The notes under the pieces are model-generated. The model made no database searches and was not told where the DNA came from. It saw only the letters and a program-made list of their open reading frames with translations. This document shows positions 6,046-13,117 of a DNA stretch of 13,117 nt, one piece after another. A program made the position numbers and the translations under genes. Source of the DNA: CAYSLA01 sp964431685 (GTDB lineage Bacteria > Armatimonadota > UBA5829); NCBI GenBank assembly GCA_964431685.1, contig CAYSLA010000094.1:1-13117 (forward strand), written 5' to 3'. Position 1 is the stretch's first letter; each line of letters starts with the position of its first letter.

Positions 6046-7554
6046 TTAGAGGTCATTCCCGCTGTAAGACAGATTAAAGCTCTTGTTGCAAAGCGGGAAG
6101 TCGGTGACCAGGTTCCCGCGAGCAGCGATTGCCAGTCCGGTCCAATTGTTGAAACTTGGGTCTTTGATGGCATAGCGTGATATCGCTCCCGTGCCGTCCG
6201 TGGTCACCCAGTGTATGAGTTCACCTCGCCAAGCCTCCACTATTCCGATGCCGAAACCGTCCGGTGCTAAAACCTTTTCTTGACAATCGATGCAGATGGT
6301 ACCAGACGGTAGATTGTTCAGCAGTTCATTCACTATGCGAATGCTGGATTGAATCTCATCAGCACGAATCTGGGCACGTGCTAACACGTCGCCTGTGTCA
6401 CGCATAGCGGGTTTTGGAGCGTGTTCAGGATAGACACCGTGCGGATAATGTCTCCGTGCATCGTAATCACTCCCGCTTGCGCGTCCCGCAGGCCCGACGA
6501 AACCGAAATCCCGAGCCAATTCGCGAGTGATGCGGCCAGTGCCTTCCATTCGTTCGATGACCGAGGAGTTCTCAAGAACAAGTGGAATCAACTCCTGTAG
6601 GCGAGTCTCTATGTCTGAAAGCTCATTCTTGATTGATCTTCTTCGATCATCGTCCAAGTCGCGCGCTACTCCGCCGGGCTTGACGTAGTAACGTTGGCGA
6701 CGACTGCCGGTCAGCAGTTGCGCCAAGGCCAGTATCGCCCCTCGCATAGGTGGAAAAAGCGCAGCGCCTGCACTATATCCTATGTCGCCCGACAGCGCTC
6801 CTATGTCGCCGATGTGATTTGCCAAGCGTTCGAACTCCAACGCGACGGTGCGCAATGCATGCGCCCTCGGTGGCAGATCGAGACCCAAGAGCTGTTCCAT
6901 TGCAACTGCATGCGCCAATGCATTGCCGACGGCGGTATCGGTGCTGGCAGATTCGGCAAGATAGCGGGTCTTTTGCCAGGGAAGCTCTGCAAGCCTCTTC
7001 TCAATTCCACGATGCTGATAGCCAAGCCGAATATCAAGATTGGTAATGATCTCCCCCGCGCAGCTAAATCGGAAATGACCAGGCTCGATAATCCCTGCAT
7101 GTATTGGCCCAACCGGAATCTCGTGAATACCTTCGCCTGTTACTTCCAGAAACTCGTACGGCTCCCGGTGACCATGGCTATTCGACAAGAGGGGAAAAAG
7201 GTCATTGGGCCATGCGCCATCGTGAAGTATCAGCGTCTTCCAACGCGGGTGCTCCAATGCGCGTAGGCCAAAGAAATCCCCCATAGCGCGCTCCGCCCAG
7301 TGAGCAACCGGAACTCCAACAGTGACCGAAGGATATTCCATTTCGCCATCCGCGAGCGGCGCTGTAATGATCACTCCGCCGCTCGTATGTGTATCAAGCA
7401 GCAGAACCTGAATAGCCAATGTATTCCCGTCACAGACGCGTGCCGTGAGGTAGCCAAACCGCCTGCCGGGCTGTTGCAGCCAGTTATGTACTGTGGCGGC
7501 TAGTGCCCTTGGTGTTTCGGAGACAAGCTTGAAGTCTCGGTTGGTATGATTCAT
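6046..7554 (-). CDS. hyfG: Hydrogenase-4 large-subunit homologue (NuoC-NuoD fusion) lacking [NiFe] ligands
   Basis: The protein has 502 residues. Residues 15-125 are a NuoC-like domain (WAERAMGDFFGLRALEHPRW at 86-105). Residues 140-502 are the NuoD/HycE-like large subunit, with IPVGPIHAGIIEPGHFRFS (146-164) and HRGIEKRLA (181-189). Real group 4 hydrogenases have a CGxC pair after this and a second CxxC pair near the C-terminus that together hold nickel and iron. Here the first site reads LAESASTDTAVG (199-210). The C-terminus reads DPSFNNWTGLA...DFPLCNKSFNLSYSGNDL, with no pair and no maturation-protease tail. It therefore cannot be a hydrogenase. One CxxC (C421, C424) lies in a different place. 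ATG 7554 shares one base with the hyfF TGA (TGATG); a longer in-frame extension upstream would be nonsense inside hyfF. The protein probably forms the membrane-facing arm that drives the pump, as in Ehr-like complexes. Confidence 0.88.
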   Translation of the reverse strand: MNHTNRDFKLVSETPRALAATVHNWLQQPGRRFGYLTARVCDGNTLAIQVLLLDTHTSGGVIITAPLADGEMEYPSVTVGVPVAHWAERAMGDFFGLRALEHPRWKTLILHDGAWPNDLFPLLSNSHGHREPYEFLEVTGEGIHEIPVGPIHAGIIEPGHFRFSCAGEIITNLDIRLGYQHRGIEKRLAELPWQKTRYLAESASTDTAVGNALAHAVAMEQLLGLDLPPRAHALRTVALEFERLANHIGDIGALSGDIGYSAGAALFPPMRGAILALAQLLTGSRRQRYYVKPGGVARDLDDDRRRSIKNELSDIETRLQELIPLVLENSSVIERMEGTGRITRELARDFGFVGPAGRASGSDYDARRHYPHGVYPEHAPKPAMRDTGDVLARAQIRADEIQSSIRIVNELLNNLPSGTICIDCQEKVLAPDGFGIGIVEAWRGELIHWVTTDGTGAISRYAIKDPSFNNWTGLAIAARGNLVTDFPLCNKSFNLSYSGNDL

Positions 7555-8999
7555 CACTGCGCCCCCAGTCGTGCAAGGACAGTTAGCATACGCATTACCG
7601 GTGGGGCCACAGCCACTCCAGCAATGAGCGAGATCGCCATAAGCAAGGCCGGAGTCAACGCCCACACTCGCACGGGAGCGGTTCCTGCGGGGCTGTGCTC
7701 GTGCCCGAAGACAACACCCCCCACATGTGTGGTTACAGCTATGAACGTGATCGTCAGTCCGACCACCACGGCGATGGTGGCTGCTATTTCACCCGAGGCA
7801 AACGTATCGCGAATCAGGAGCCATTCACTTATGAACGTGCCGAATGGAGGGCTTCCGGCTATAGCGAAACCGGCAACAATCAACACGATTCCCCATACAG
7901 GTGATGCTTTCAGTATCCCACCCAGCTTAGACAACTCCCTAGTGCCATAGACATGCAGAATACTACCAGCCATGAGGAACAGAGCCACTTTCACTATACT
8001 ATGGTTGAACGCGTGCAGAATGAAAAGCTGCCCCGATCCGATGCCGATGGCGAGCGTCAGTAGCCCAACGTGTTCGACGCTCGAATAGGCCAACATGCGC
8101 TTCAGATCGTGCTGCTTCACCAGCATAAGACTGGCTGCGACCACAGTGATCGCCCCTGCGGGAACGAGCAGTTGGCGCACCAACTCCGCTTGCCCGGCAG
8201 CTACAACTACCTGAGAGAGCCTCCATATCGCGACTAAGGCACAGTTGAGCAGGGCACCCGAGAGCATTGCGGACACTGGCGATGGTGACTCACTGTGAGC
8301 ATCGGGCAGCCAGTTGTGAAGCGGAAATACGCCTGCTTTTGTGCCATAACCCAATAGGCAGAAGATGAACCCGAAGCGCAAGAGACGTGGATCCATATCC
8401 TTCGCGCGAGCGATCAGATCACCCAGCATCAAAGTCTCACCATTTCTGAATGCATGCTGAGCAGCTAATAACAGGACTGTGCCAAAGAGCGCAAAGGCTA
8501 TGCCGACGCTGCACAGGAGCAGATACTTCCACGTGGCCTCCAGAGAGTCGCGACCGTGATGGTAGTTGATAAGCGGCGCAGACATCAGTGTGGTAGCCTC
8601 AACAGCAATCCAGAGGTAGCCGATGTGCTGGGAGAGCGGTATGGCATACATCGCAAGAATAAACATGCCCGACAGCGTGTAGAAAAAGCAGAACCGTCGA
8701 TCAGTTATCTTGTGCCCTGCTTTGCGTTCCGCAGGCAACAGCACAGCAGCTTGAATCATCGCAGCCGCTGCCACCAAAGTAGTGATAATGGTGAATGCAG
8801 CCCCCATGCCATCTATGAGAAAAGCGCCGTAACTCATAGCGTGGCCGGAGAATGCAGGAACGCATATCCGGACCACAACGGGAATCTGAACCAGCAACAG
8901 AATCGCCCCGGTCCACGGCAGCCAGCGCGCGGTACGTGGAATGAGGCCCAGAAACGCCATCGACAGCGGTATTACTGCTATCAGTAAGAATGCGTTCAA
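7554..8999 (-). CDS. hyfF: HyfF/NuoN-like proton-translocating membrane subunit
   Basis: This 481-residue polytopic protein belongs to the antiporter-like family (NuoL/M/N, MrpD). It has 13-14 hydrophobic segments and the residues that carry protons in this family: E134 in WIAVEATTLMS, K221 in TKAGVFPLHNWLPDAHSE, K300 in QHDLKRMLAYSSVEHVG, and K337 in the HSIVKVALF helix. The start is TTG at 8999. GGAGGT lies 7 bases upstream, and the TTG overlaps the hyfE stop as TTGA. A later ATG at codon 14 would cut into the first membrane helix and has no SD. In Hyf/Hyc-type complexes this subunit is one of the proton channels in the membrane arm. All pump residues I looked for are present, so proton translocation is likely kept. 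Confidence 0.9.
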   Translation of the reverse strand: MNAFLLIAVIPLSMAFLGLIPRTARWLPWTGAILLLVQIPVVVRICVPAFSGHAMSYGAFLIDGMGAAFTIITTLVAAAAMIQAAVLLPAERKAGHKITDRRFCFFYTLSGMFILAMYAIPLSQHIGYLWIAVEATTLMSAPLINYHHGRDSLEATWKYLLLCSVGIAFALFGTVLLLAAQHAFRNGETLMLGDLIARAKDMDPRLLRFGFIFCLLGYGTKAGVFPLHNWLPDAHSESPSPVSAMLSGALLNCALVAIWRLSQVVVAAGQAELVRQLLVPAGAITVVAASLMLVKQHDLKRMLAYSSVEHVGLLTLAIGIGSGQLFILHAFNHSIVKVALFLMAGSILHVYGTRELSKLGGILKASPVWGIVLIVAGFAIAGSPPFGTFISEWLLIRDTFASGEIAATIAVVVGLTITFIAVTTHVGGVVFGHEHSPAGTAPVRVWALTPALLMAISLIAGVAVAPPVMRMLTVLARLGAQ

Positions 9000-9640
9000 T
9001 GGCGTAACCTCCGCATATCAGTGACATCAATATGCTCGAAACTGCGATTGATGCGGAATATGAAAACTCCAGCTACCAGCACTCCGATGAGAACTTCGAA
9101 GACTATCCCCATTTCGACAAGCATGGGCATATGATGTGTCTGCGTTAGACTGTAGAGAAAGATGCCGTTCTCCATAGTAAGAAAACCGATCACTTGACTA
9201 AGAGCCAGGCGGCGAGTGATCATCAGGAGCATACCGATGAATATGAGTGCTAGGGCCATGCCTGCCGACGCTCGGTTCATCATCCCCGGCACAGCGAACT
9301 CTGGCGTAAGAAAATACCCAAGAAACAACAGGCCGCATCCAATCATCAGGACAATTGTCGGGCTTATACCCGCTCCCTTGTCACGTTCAATAGCCATGCG
9401 TTTCGCCGATCTTTCCAGGAAGACAGGAATGCCCACAGCTTTGACTAGAAACACCACGAGGGCCAAGACAAGTAGCTGGTTTTGCGCTTCCGCTGCACCC
9501 AATAGCACACAAATGCCAGAAAGCATAGCGGTCTGCAGGACCAAACCCCACAACTGCGTTTTCACGCGCGTCACTCCGCACATCCAAACGGCCAGCACCG
9601 CTGCACCTGCTGCAAATAGATCGATTTGAGAAAGATTCAT
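8996..9640 (-). CDS. hyfE: HyfE-like membrane subunit
   Basis: This 214-residue protein has six or seven hydrophobic segments. It matches HyfE, the NuoK-containing small membrane subunit of hydrogenase-4-type complexes. The diagnostic part is LALSQVIGFLTMENGIFLYSL (residues about 145-165), with the family's conserved Glu in TMENG, followed by the typical EMGIVFEVLIGVLVAGVFIFRI segment. ATG 9640 has AGGAAGGG about 10 bases upstream and lies 22 bases after the hyfC stop. The TGA overlaps the TTG of hyfF. It would connect the NuoH-like subunit to the antiporter-like subunits in the proton path. It is of ordinary length and appears intact. Confidence 0.88.
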   Translation of the reverse strand: MNLSQIDLFAAGAAVLAVWMCGVTRVKTQLWGLVLQTAMLSGICVLLGAAEAQNQLLVLALVVFLVKAVGIPVFLERSAKRMAIERDKGAGISPTIVLMIGCGLLFLGYFLTPEFAVPGMMNRASAGMALALIFIGMLLMITRRLALSQVIGFLTMENGIFLYSLTQTHHMPMLVEMGIVFEVLIGVLVAGVFIFRINRSFEHIDVTDMRRLRH

Positions 9641-9662
9641 GTTGTAATGCCCTTCCTACCCG

Positions 9663-10586
9663 TCATGCCTGAGCCGCCGCAATCAACGCCGCCAGCAGGC
9701 TCATTACCGTAGCGAATGCCAGGAAGTTCGGCACACTCCGCCACTTCAACTTAACCAAGACACCTTCCGCAATGGCGACCGCCGCCCCCAATGTCATCAC
9801 AGCGGCAATGCCTGCTGTGTATCTGACCAGCATCGGTAGATCATGGTAGGAAGGCCAGGCGTGGAACAGCGTCTGTGTCGCCAGCCCCAAGAATATGCAA
9901 GTACGCAATGCCGTCGCGTATTCAATGATCGCCAGGCTGCGTCCGCTGTATTCAAGGATCATAGCCTCATGCACCATTGTCAGCTCCAAGTGCGTAGTAG
10001 GATCGTCAACCGGCATCCGCGAGAGTTCGGCCAACGCCACTAACACCAATGCCGCACCCACCAGAACGGCGATAAAGGGACTCGTCCGCGCCGCGTATAT
10101 TGCCAGAAGATCGGTGCTTCCTGCCCCCAAGGACAGCGCCCCGATTCCAATAACAAGCGTGGGTTCAACGAGCATTGAGATGGTGGCCTCTCGACTGGCT
10201 CCCAAGCCACCGAACGCTGATCCTGTATCTATTGCGGCCAGCATGGCGAGGAACTTGCCGAGGGCAAGAAGATAGATCACCAACAGGAAATTGGTCGCTG
10301 ACGCCCAGTCCAGCGGCAAGATTACACTGGACCACGGAATCAGGACTGCCGCGATGACCGCAACTGCCAACCCGACACGCGGCGTCCAAATGAAGACCCA
10401 ACTCGCAGTCTCGCTGATAGTCTCCGACTTGCGAAGCATCTTCGCCAGATCATGGAACGGCTGCAACATCGGCGCACCTATGCGGTTTTGCATTAGCGCC
10501 TTTACCTTGCGGATAATCCCCACCAACAACAATGGGAGAATGAGGATATTGACAAGCTGGATTGCTGTCAGAAGCGCTATTCTCAT
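9663..10586 (-). CDS. hyfC: HyfC/HycD (NuoH-like) membrane subunit
   Basis: This 307-residue protein has about eight membrane segments. It shows the HyfC/HycD/NuoH signatures: GIIRKVKALMQNRIGAP followed by LQPFHDLAKMLRK (23-53), SREATISMLVEP (131-142), and RMPVDDPTTHLELTMVHEAM (190-209), whose acidic residues line the entrance channel between the peripheral arm and the membrane. The start is ATG 10586, in an ATGA overlap with the hyfB stop and with AGGAG 7 bases upstream. A GTG at 10604 in the same frame lies inside hyfB without an SD and is rejected. This subunit couples electron transfer in the peripheral arm to proton movement. Keeping all its loop motifs while the redox subunits have lost their metal ligands suggests the coupling surface is still used. 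Confidence 0.9.
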   Translation of the reverse strand: MRIALLTAIQLVNILILPLLLVGIIRKVKALMQNRIGAPMLQPFHDLAKMLRKSETISETASWVFIWTPRVGLAVAVIAAVLIPWSSVILPLDWASATNFLLVIYLLALGKFLAMLAAIDTGSAFGGLGASREATISMLVEPTLVIGIGALSLGAGSTDLLAIYAARTSPFIAVLVGAALVLVALAELSRMPVDDPTTHLELTMVHEAMILEYSGRSLAIIEYATALRTCIFLGLATQTLFHAWPSYHDLPMLVRYTAGIAAVMTLGAAVAIAEGVLVKLKWRSVPNFLAFATVMSLLAALIAAAQA

Positions 10587-12571
10587 TGCCCGACTCCTAC
10601 CCACAGCAGCAATCCCATCACTACTGCCATGTATATGAGATACTGATGAATGCTGCCTGCCTGCAAACGCATGAGAAAGACGCCTGCCATCCGTTGGATG
10701 CTCCTCAGCAACGGCGAGTAAACTTTGGTTTCAAGGTGAGCTTCGTGCATAGTCTCGACTGCCACTGTCTCTGGGAAATGACGCCGATTCCGCCCTTTGA
10801 TAGTGACCTCCACCGCATAGCTGTAGATTGAGCCGAACATTCGCGAGATAGGCTGTGCAAAACTGGCGGCCGTATACTGCATCCGTGGGCCGAGATCGCC
10901 GAAACCGCATTCCCAGGTTATGAAGCGTCGTGCCGGGTGAGCGCGTGACAGCCCATGCATCCACGCTGCCAAGACGCCGACTGTGCCGATCAGAAGCAAT
11001 GCAAGAAGTGTGATCGGAATGGTCCAGGCACCATGAAGTGCCGACGGACTGCTCGTCTGAGCAGCTATCCTACCGAGAGGATAGAGGACCAACGGAGCAG
11101 CGACCCCGAGTCCAGCGCATAGCAATGCCAATATCACTTGGGCGGCGACCATTCCCTTGCTCGCCTCATGTGCATTCTCTGCTTCCTGACTTCGCGGATT
11201 GCCCAGGAACACAACGCCGACGGCTTTGACAAAACAGGCGATTGCCAATGCGCCGATCAACGCCAACCATCCCATCAGCAGCAAGCCACCCAGGCGTAAC
11301 CCAACAGTCGGACTGCTCTGCGCAAGACCGAAGAACCCCTGGTATAGCATCCATTCGCTCGCAAATCCATTAAGAGGGGGCAGCGCGCAGATAGCGGCGC
11401 TCCCAACCACAAATGCTCCCGCAGTCCAGGGCATTCGATGGATCAGCCCTCCAAGCTTCTCGACATCACGCAGATGAGCGCGAGCATCTACCGCCCCAGC
11501 TCCAAGGAATAACAAACTCTTGAAGACAGCATGGTTGAGCGTATGAAACAGCGCCGCCGCCAATCCCAGTTGTGTCAGCAGAGGAGCGCCATAGGACTTG
11601 CCCAACAGCGACACCCCGAGCCCCATCATAATGATGCCGATGTTCTCCACGCTGTGGTATGCCAATAGGCGTTTGAGGTCGTGCTGCAGTAAGGCGAAGA
11701 TGACGCCCCAGAATGCTGATATGGCACCGAGAATCAACAGGATCGGGCCGAGAGCAGGCACGACGAAATGATCGCTCAGAACAAACAGCCGCGCCATAGC
11801 ATAGATGGCCGTCTTTATCATCACACCACTCATTATTGCCGATACAGGGGCTGGGGCGGCAGGGTGTGCGATTGGCAGCCACAGATGGAACGGCCAAGAA
11901 CCGGCTTTGGTCGCTAACCCAATGAAGATCAACAATGCGGGGCCCAATGCGACGGATCCGGCAAGTCCCCATTCGGAGAAAATCCAACTGTCGGTTACAT
12001 GATGTGCCCAGATGAAACCGGCCATGAGAAACGCCGTGCCGATCCGGGTTGCGCCCAGGTAGATAAAGGCTGCGCGCCTGATATCGCGCTGCTCGTGGTC
12101 GGCGATGACCAGAATGAATGAGGAAAGGGCCATTACTTCCCACGCAACCAAGAATACGAGGGCGTTCGCAGCCAACACGACCCCCACCATGCTGGTCATG
12201 AGCAATACAAGCGCTGCCCATACAAAACCGAGGGATACGCGGTGGCGCAGATGATGCAAGTAGCCAGGTGAGAATAGGGCAACAGGTATTCCTATGACGC
12301 CGATGATGGCAAGAAACCAGCGGCTCAGGGGGTCTACCACGAAGCTGAAGCCAACGCTGCCGAGAAACCACGGTAACGGAAAGGTCATGGTGCAACTCTT
12401 TCCGACCAAGGCGGCAAGCAAGAGTAAAGCACAGCCGATAATCGTGGGGATAGAGAAGATCAGCCCGGATTGTTGTCGCTTGAGCAAACCTATTACGGCA
12501 ACAGACAGCCACACAAGAACAGCGGCCCCGCACAACATGCCGGAGCCGCCCGATAGTTCAGCAAGAGACAT
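10583..12571 (-). CDS. hyfB: HyfB/NuoL-like proton-translocating membrane subunit
   Basis: This 662-residue protein has about 16 hydrophobic segments. The antiporter-like core carries E145 (LVAWEVMALSS), K222 (TKAGSWPFHLWLPIAHPAAP), K253, K300 (QHDLKRLLAYHSVENIG) and K351 (HAVFKSLLF). The C-terminal extension from about 550 has TWECGF...RMQYTAASFAQPISR, typical of HyfB/HycC rather than NuoL. ATG 12571 is chosen because AGGTG ends 6 bases before it; the in-frame GTG at 12580 is part of that SD. It is the first gene of the operon, about 140 bases downstream of a predicted promoter and with a leader hairpin that covers its SD. Its stop overlaps hyfC. No HyfD-like third antiporter gene follows, so the complex has two such channels. 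Confidence 0.9.
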   Translation of the reverse strand: MSLAELSGGSGMLCGAAVLVWLSVAVIGLLKRQQSGLIFSIPTIIGCALLLLAALVGKSCTMTFPLPWFLGSVGFSFVVDPLSRWFLAIIGVIGIPVALFSPGYLHHLRHRVSLGFVWAALVLLMTSMVGVVLAANALVFLVAWEVMALSSFILVIADHEQRDIRRAAFIYLGATRIGTAFLMAGFIWAHHVTDSWIFSEWGLAGSVALGPALLIFIGLATKAGSWPFHLWLPIAHPAAPAPVSAIMSGVMIKTAIYAMARLFVLSDHFVVPALGPILLILGAISAFWGVIFALLQHDLKRLLAYHSVENIGIIMMGLGVSLLGKSYGAPLLTQLGLAAALFHTLNHAVFKSLLFLGAGAVDARAHLRDVEKLGGLIHRMPWTAGAFVVGSAAICALPPLNGFASEWMLYQGFFGLAQSSPTVGLRLGGLLLMGWLALIGALAIACFVKAVGVVFLGNPRSQEAENAHEASKGMVAAQVILALLCAGLGVAAPLVLYPLGRIAAQTSSPSALHGAWTIPITLLALLLIGTVGVLAAWMHGLSRAHPARRFITWECGFGDLGPRMQYTAASFAQPISRMFGSIYSYAVEVTIKGRNRRHFPETVAVETMHEAHLETKVYSPLLRSIQRMAGVFLMRLQAGSIHQYLIYMAVVMGLLLWVGVGQ

Positions 12572-12578
12572 ATCTAAC

Positions 12579-12626
12579 ACCTATCCGAACACACAAACAC
12601 TAACCCGCTTCGCGGACCGGATAGGT
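12579..12626 (-). promoter_or_regulatory. Leader hairpin covering the hyfB ribosome binding site
   Basis: In the minus-strand RNA, ACCTATCCG (12626-12618) pairs perfectly with CGGATAGGT (12587-12579) across a 30-base loop. The loop contains a mini-hairpin CCGC-GAA-GCGG. The second arm includes the AGGT of the hyfB SD, 6 bases before ATG 12571. Folding would therefore hide the ribosome binding site, a possible translational or temperature-type switch. The pairing is seen directly; the function is inference. Confidence 0.4.
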
Positions 12627-12715
12627 CACTACTTGTACGTTCCTTCAATGATTAGAGTGACGTCGTAACAGCCTCCTTGGGTTGTTATAAGCAATGGCGC
12701 ACACCCGATGAGTCT

Positions 12716-12745
12716 ATTATAGCGCATTCCGTGGCCTCGCATCAA
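12716..12745 (-). promoter_or_regulatory. Predicted promoter of the hyf-like operon
   Basis: On the minus strand TTGATG (12745-12740) and a perfect TATAAT (12721-12716) are 18 bases apart. Transcription would start near 12709, giving a leader of about 138 bases before hyfB. No other -35/-10 pair of this quality was seen between here and the gene. Confidence 0.5.
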
Positions 12746-12878
12746 ACGCCACCAGCCGTAGGTCACTCCACCTCGCCGTTTGCGCTTCTTGGTTACGGTC
12801 GTATTGGTAACACTCGCTACTCCAATCGCTCCGACACGCAAACGGACTCGAAACCTCCCAAAGCTGAGATCAGAGCTT

Positions 12879-12908
12879 CCTTTGGACTTATTTTGAAAAG
12901 TCCAAAGG
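12879..12908. repeat. 11-bp perfect inverted repeat with a third copy nearby
   Basis: CCTTTGGACTT (12879-12889) and AAGTCCAAAGG (12898-12908) are exact inverse copies around an 8-base loop. A further direct copy of AAGTCCAAAGG is at 12973-12983. Neither side has a T-run, so this is not a standard terminator. A small dispersed intergenic repeat is more likely. Confidence 0.55.
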
Positions 12909-13046
12909 GCAACAGAGAAAACCGGCGCAAAGAGAGAAACTGGGGGTCGGATGTCGGCTTTGGGCGGCTAACAAGTCCAAAGGACGAGGCAGGCGGAATC
13001 TGGCTCACACATCATCCCTGAGCATGAATTCCACGCGTAAAACGGC

Positions 13047-13079
13047 AAAAGCCCCGGTTTTCATATCGCCGAGGCTCTT
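13047..13079 (-). terminator. Probable rho-independent terminator of a gene beyond the right edge
   Basis: Read on the minus strand, AAGAGCCTCGG pairs with CCGGGGCTTTT around an 11-base loop. The stem is 11 bp with two G-U pairs and runs into TTTT, with a second TTTT a few bases later. On the plus strand the same stem would have C-A mismatches and no T-run, so minus orientation is preferred. It would end a leftward transcript entering from outside the window and insulate the hyf-like operon. Confidence 0.5.
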
Positions 13080-13117
13080 GGTAGAGAGAAACTTTGTATT
13101 CGATTGTTTGGTGGAGG

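Larger units (their letters stand above)
12746..13117. other. Intergenic region without a convincing gene
   Basis: No frame here has a good SD plus family-like protein. Short frames exist on both strands (for example 12677-13021 plus, 12817-13008 and 12629-12841 minus). They are of odd composition, overlap one another, and two of them run across the predicted hyf promoter. The region instead carries short repeats (AAGTCCAAAGG and its inverse; AGAGAGAAACT at 12931 and 13083) and a probable terminator. Confidence 0.5.

Noticed and set aside
6694..7266. 190-codon plus-strand open frame opposite hyfG
   Set aside because: It is antisense to a strongly conserved gene, with no SD or recognisable domain.
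11466..12533. 355-codon minus-strand open frame inside hyfB
   Set aside because: It is an overlapping frame of hyfB, rich in Arg/Cys/His with no family-like motifs. The hyfB frame has clear membrane segments and conserved residues throughout.
12672..12678. Perfect AAGGAGG on the minus strand in the hyf leader
   Set aside because: No ATG, GTG or TTG follows at a usable distance, so it does not define a gene.
12629..12841. 70-codon minus-strand open frame upstream of hyfB
   Set aside because: It runs through the predicted hyf promoter and leader, has no SD at its start and has no recognisable features.
1..13117. CRISPR arrays, tRNA or rRNA genes, complete insertion sequences
   Set aside because: I saw no regularly spaced repeats, no cloverleaf or rRNA signature, and no transposase with terminal repeats.

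Overview
The window is bacterial chromosomal DNA of moderate GC. It shows coupled start/stop overlaps, Shine-Dalgarno (SD) sites and sigma70-type promoters. The organism cannot be named from the sequence. A LacI regulator beside a prepilin-type N-terminus (GFTLIELLVVI), a DUF6067-type glycoside hydrolase and Calx-beta debris is a mix I associate with Armatimonadota, Planctomycetota and related environmental lineages. That is inference only.

Left part (1-925, minus strand): accessory debris. A gene with a strong SD runs off the left edge (1-193). Immediately upstream of it lies the C-terminal end of a second protein, possibly a phage tail-like protein (203-346). Beyond that is a truncated Calx-beta/beta-barrel surface-protein fragment (316-801).

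Sugar cluster (926-4516, plus strand): a near-consensus promoter (926-954) precedes a long leader with a 17-bp palindrome, then a LacI-family regulator (1140-2120). A prepilin-like start codon region (2145) runs directly into the N-terminus of a carbohydrate-binding module. One frameshift near 2268-2272 separates this from a long glycoside hydrolase frame that ends at 4516. The locus therefore looks like a prepilin gene and a glycosidase gene fused by deletion, then frameshifted.

Mobile-element remnant (about 4590-5205, plus strand): the C-terminal tail of a large serine recombinase without its catalytic domain, translationally coupled to the small intact gene that commonly accompanies such recombinases.

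Hyf/complex I-like operon (12571 down to 5279, minus strand): six tightly coupled genes in the order hyfB-hyfC-hyfE-hyfF-hyfG-hyfI. They encode two antiporter-type proton-pump subunits, the NuoH-like and HyfE-like membrane subunits, a NuoCD-like large subunit, and a small subunit with an 8-Cys ferredoxin domain fused to its N-terminus. Every cysteine that would bind the [NiFe] centre in the large subunit is absent, as is every cysteine that would bind the proximal [4Fe-4S] cluster in the small subunit. The pump is conserved. The complex thus resembles 'energy-converting hydrogenase-related' (Ehr-like) assemblies that cannot be hydrogenases, and its electron route is open. A TTGATG-18-TATAAT promoter and a hairpin that can mask the hyfB ribosome binding site precede it. 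The operon appears complete: it begins at this promoter and ends facing the recombinase remnant, with no maturation or formate dehydrogenase genes.

Right end (12746-13117): no convincing gene. It holds an 11-bp inverted repeat with a third copy nearby, and a probable terminator for a gene entering from the right.
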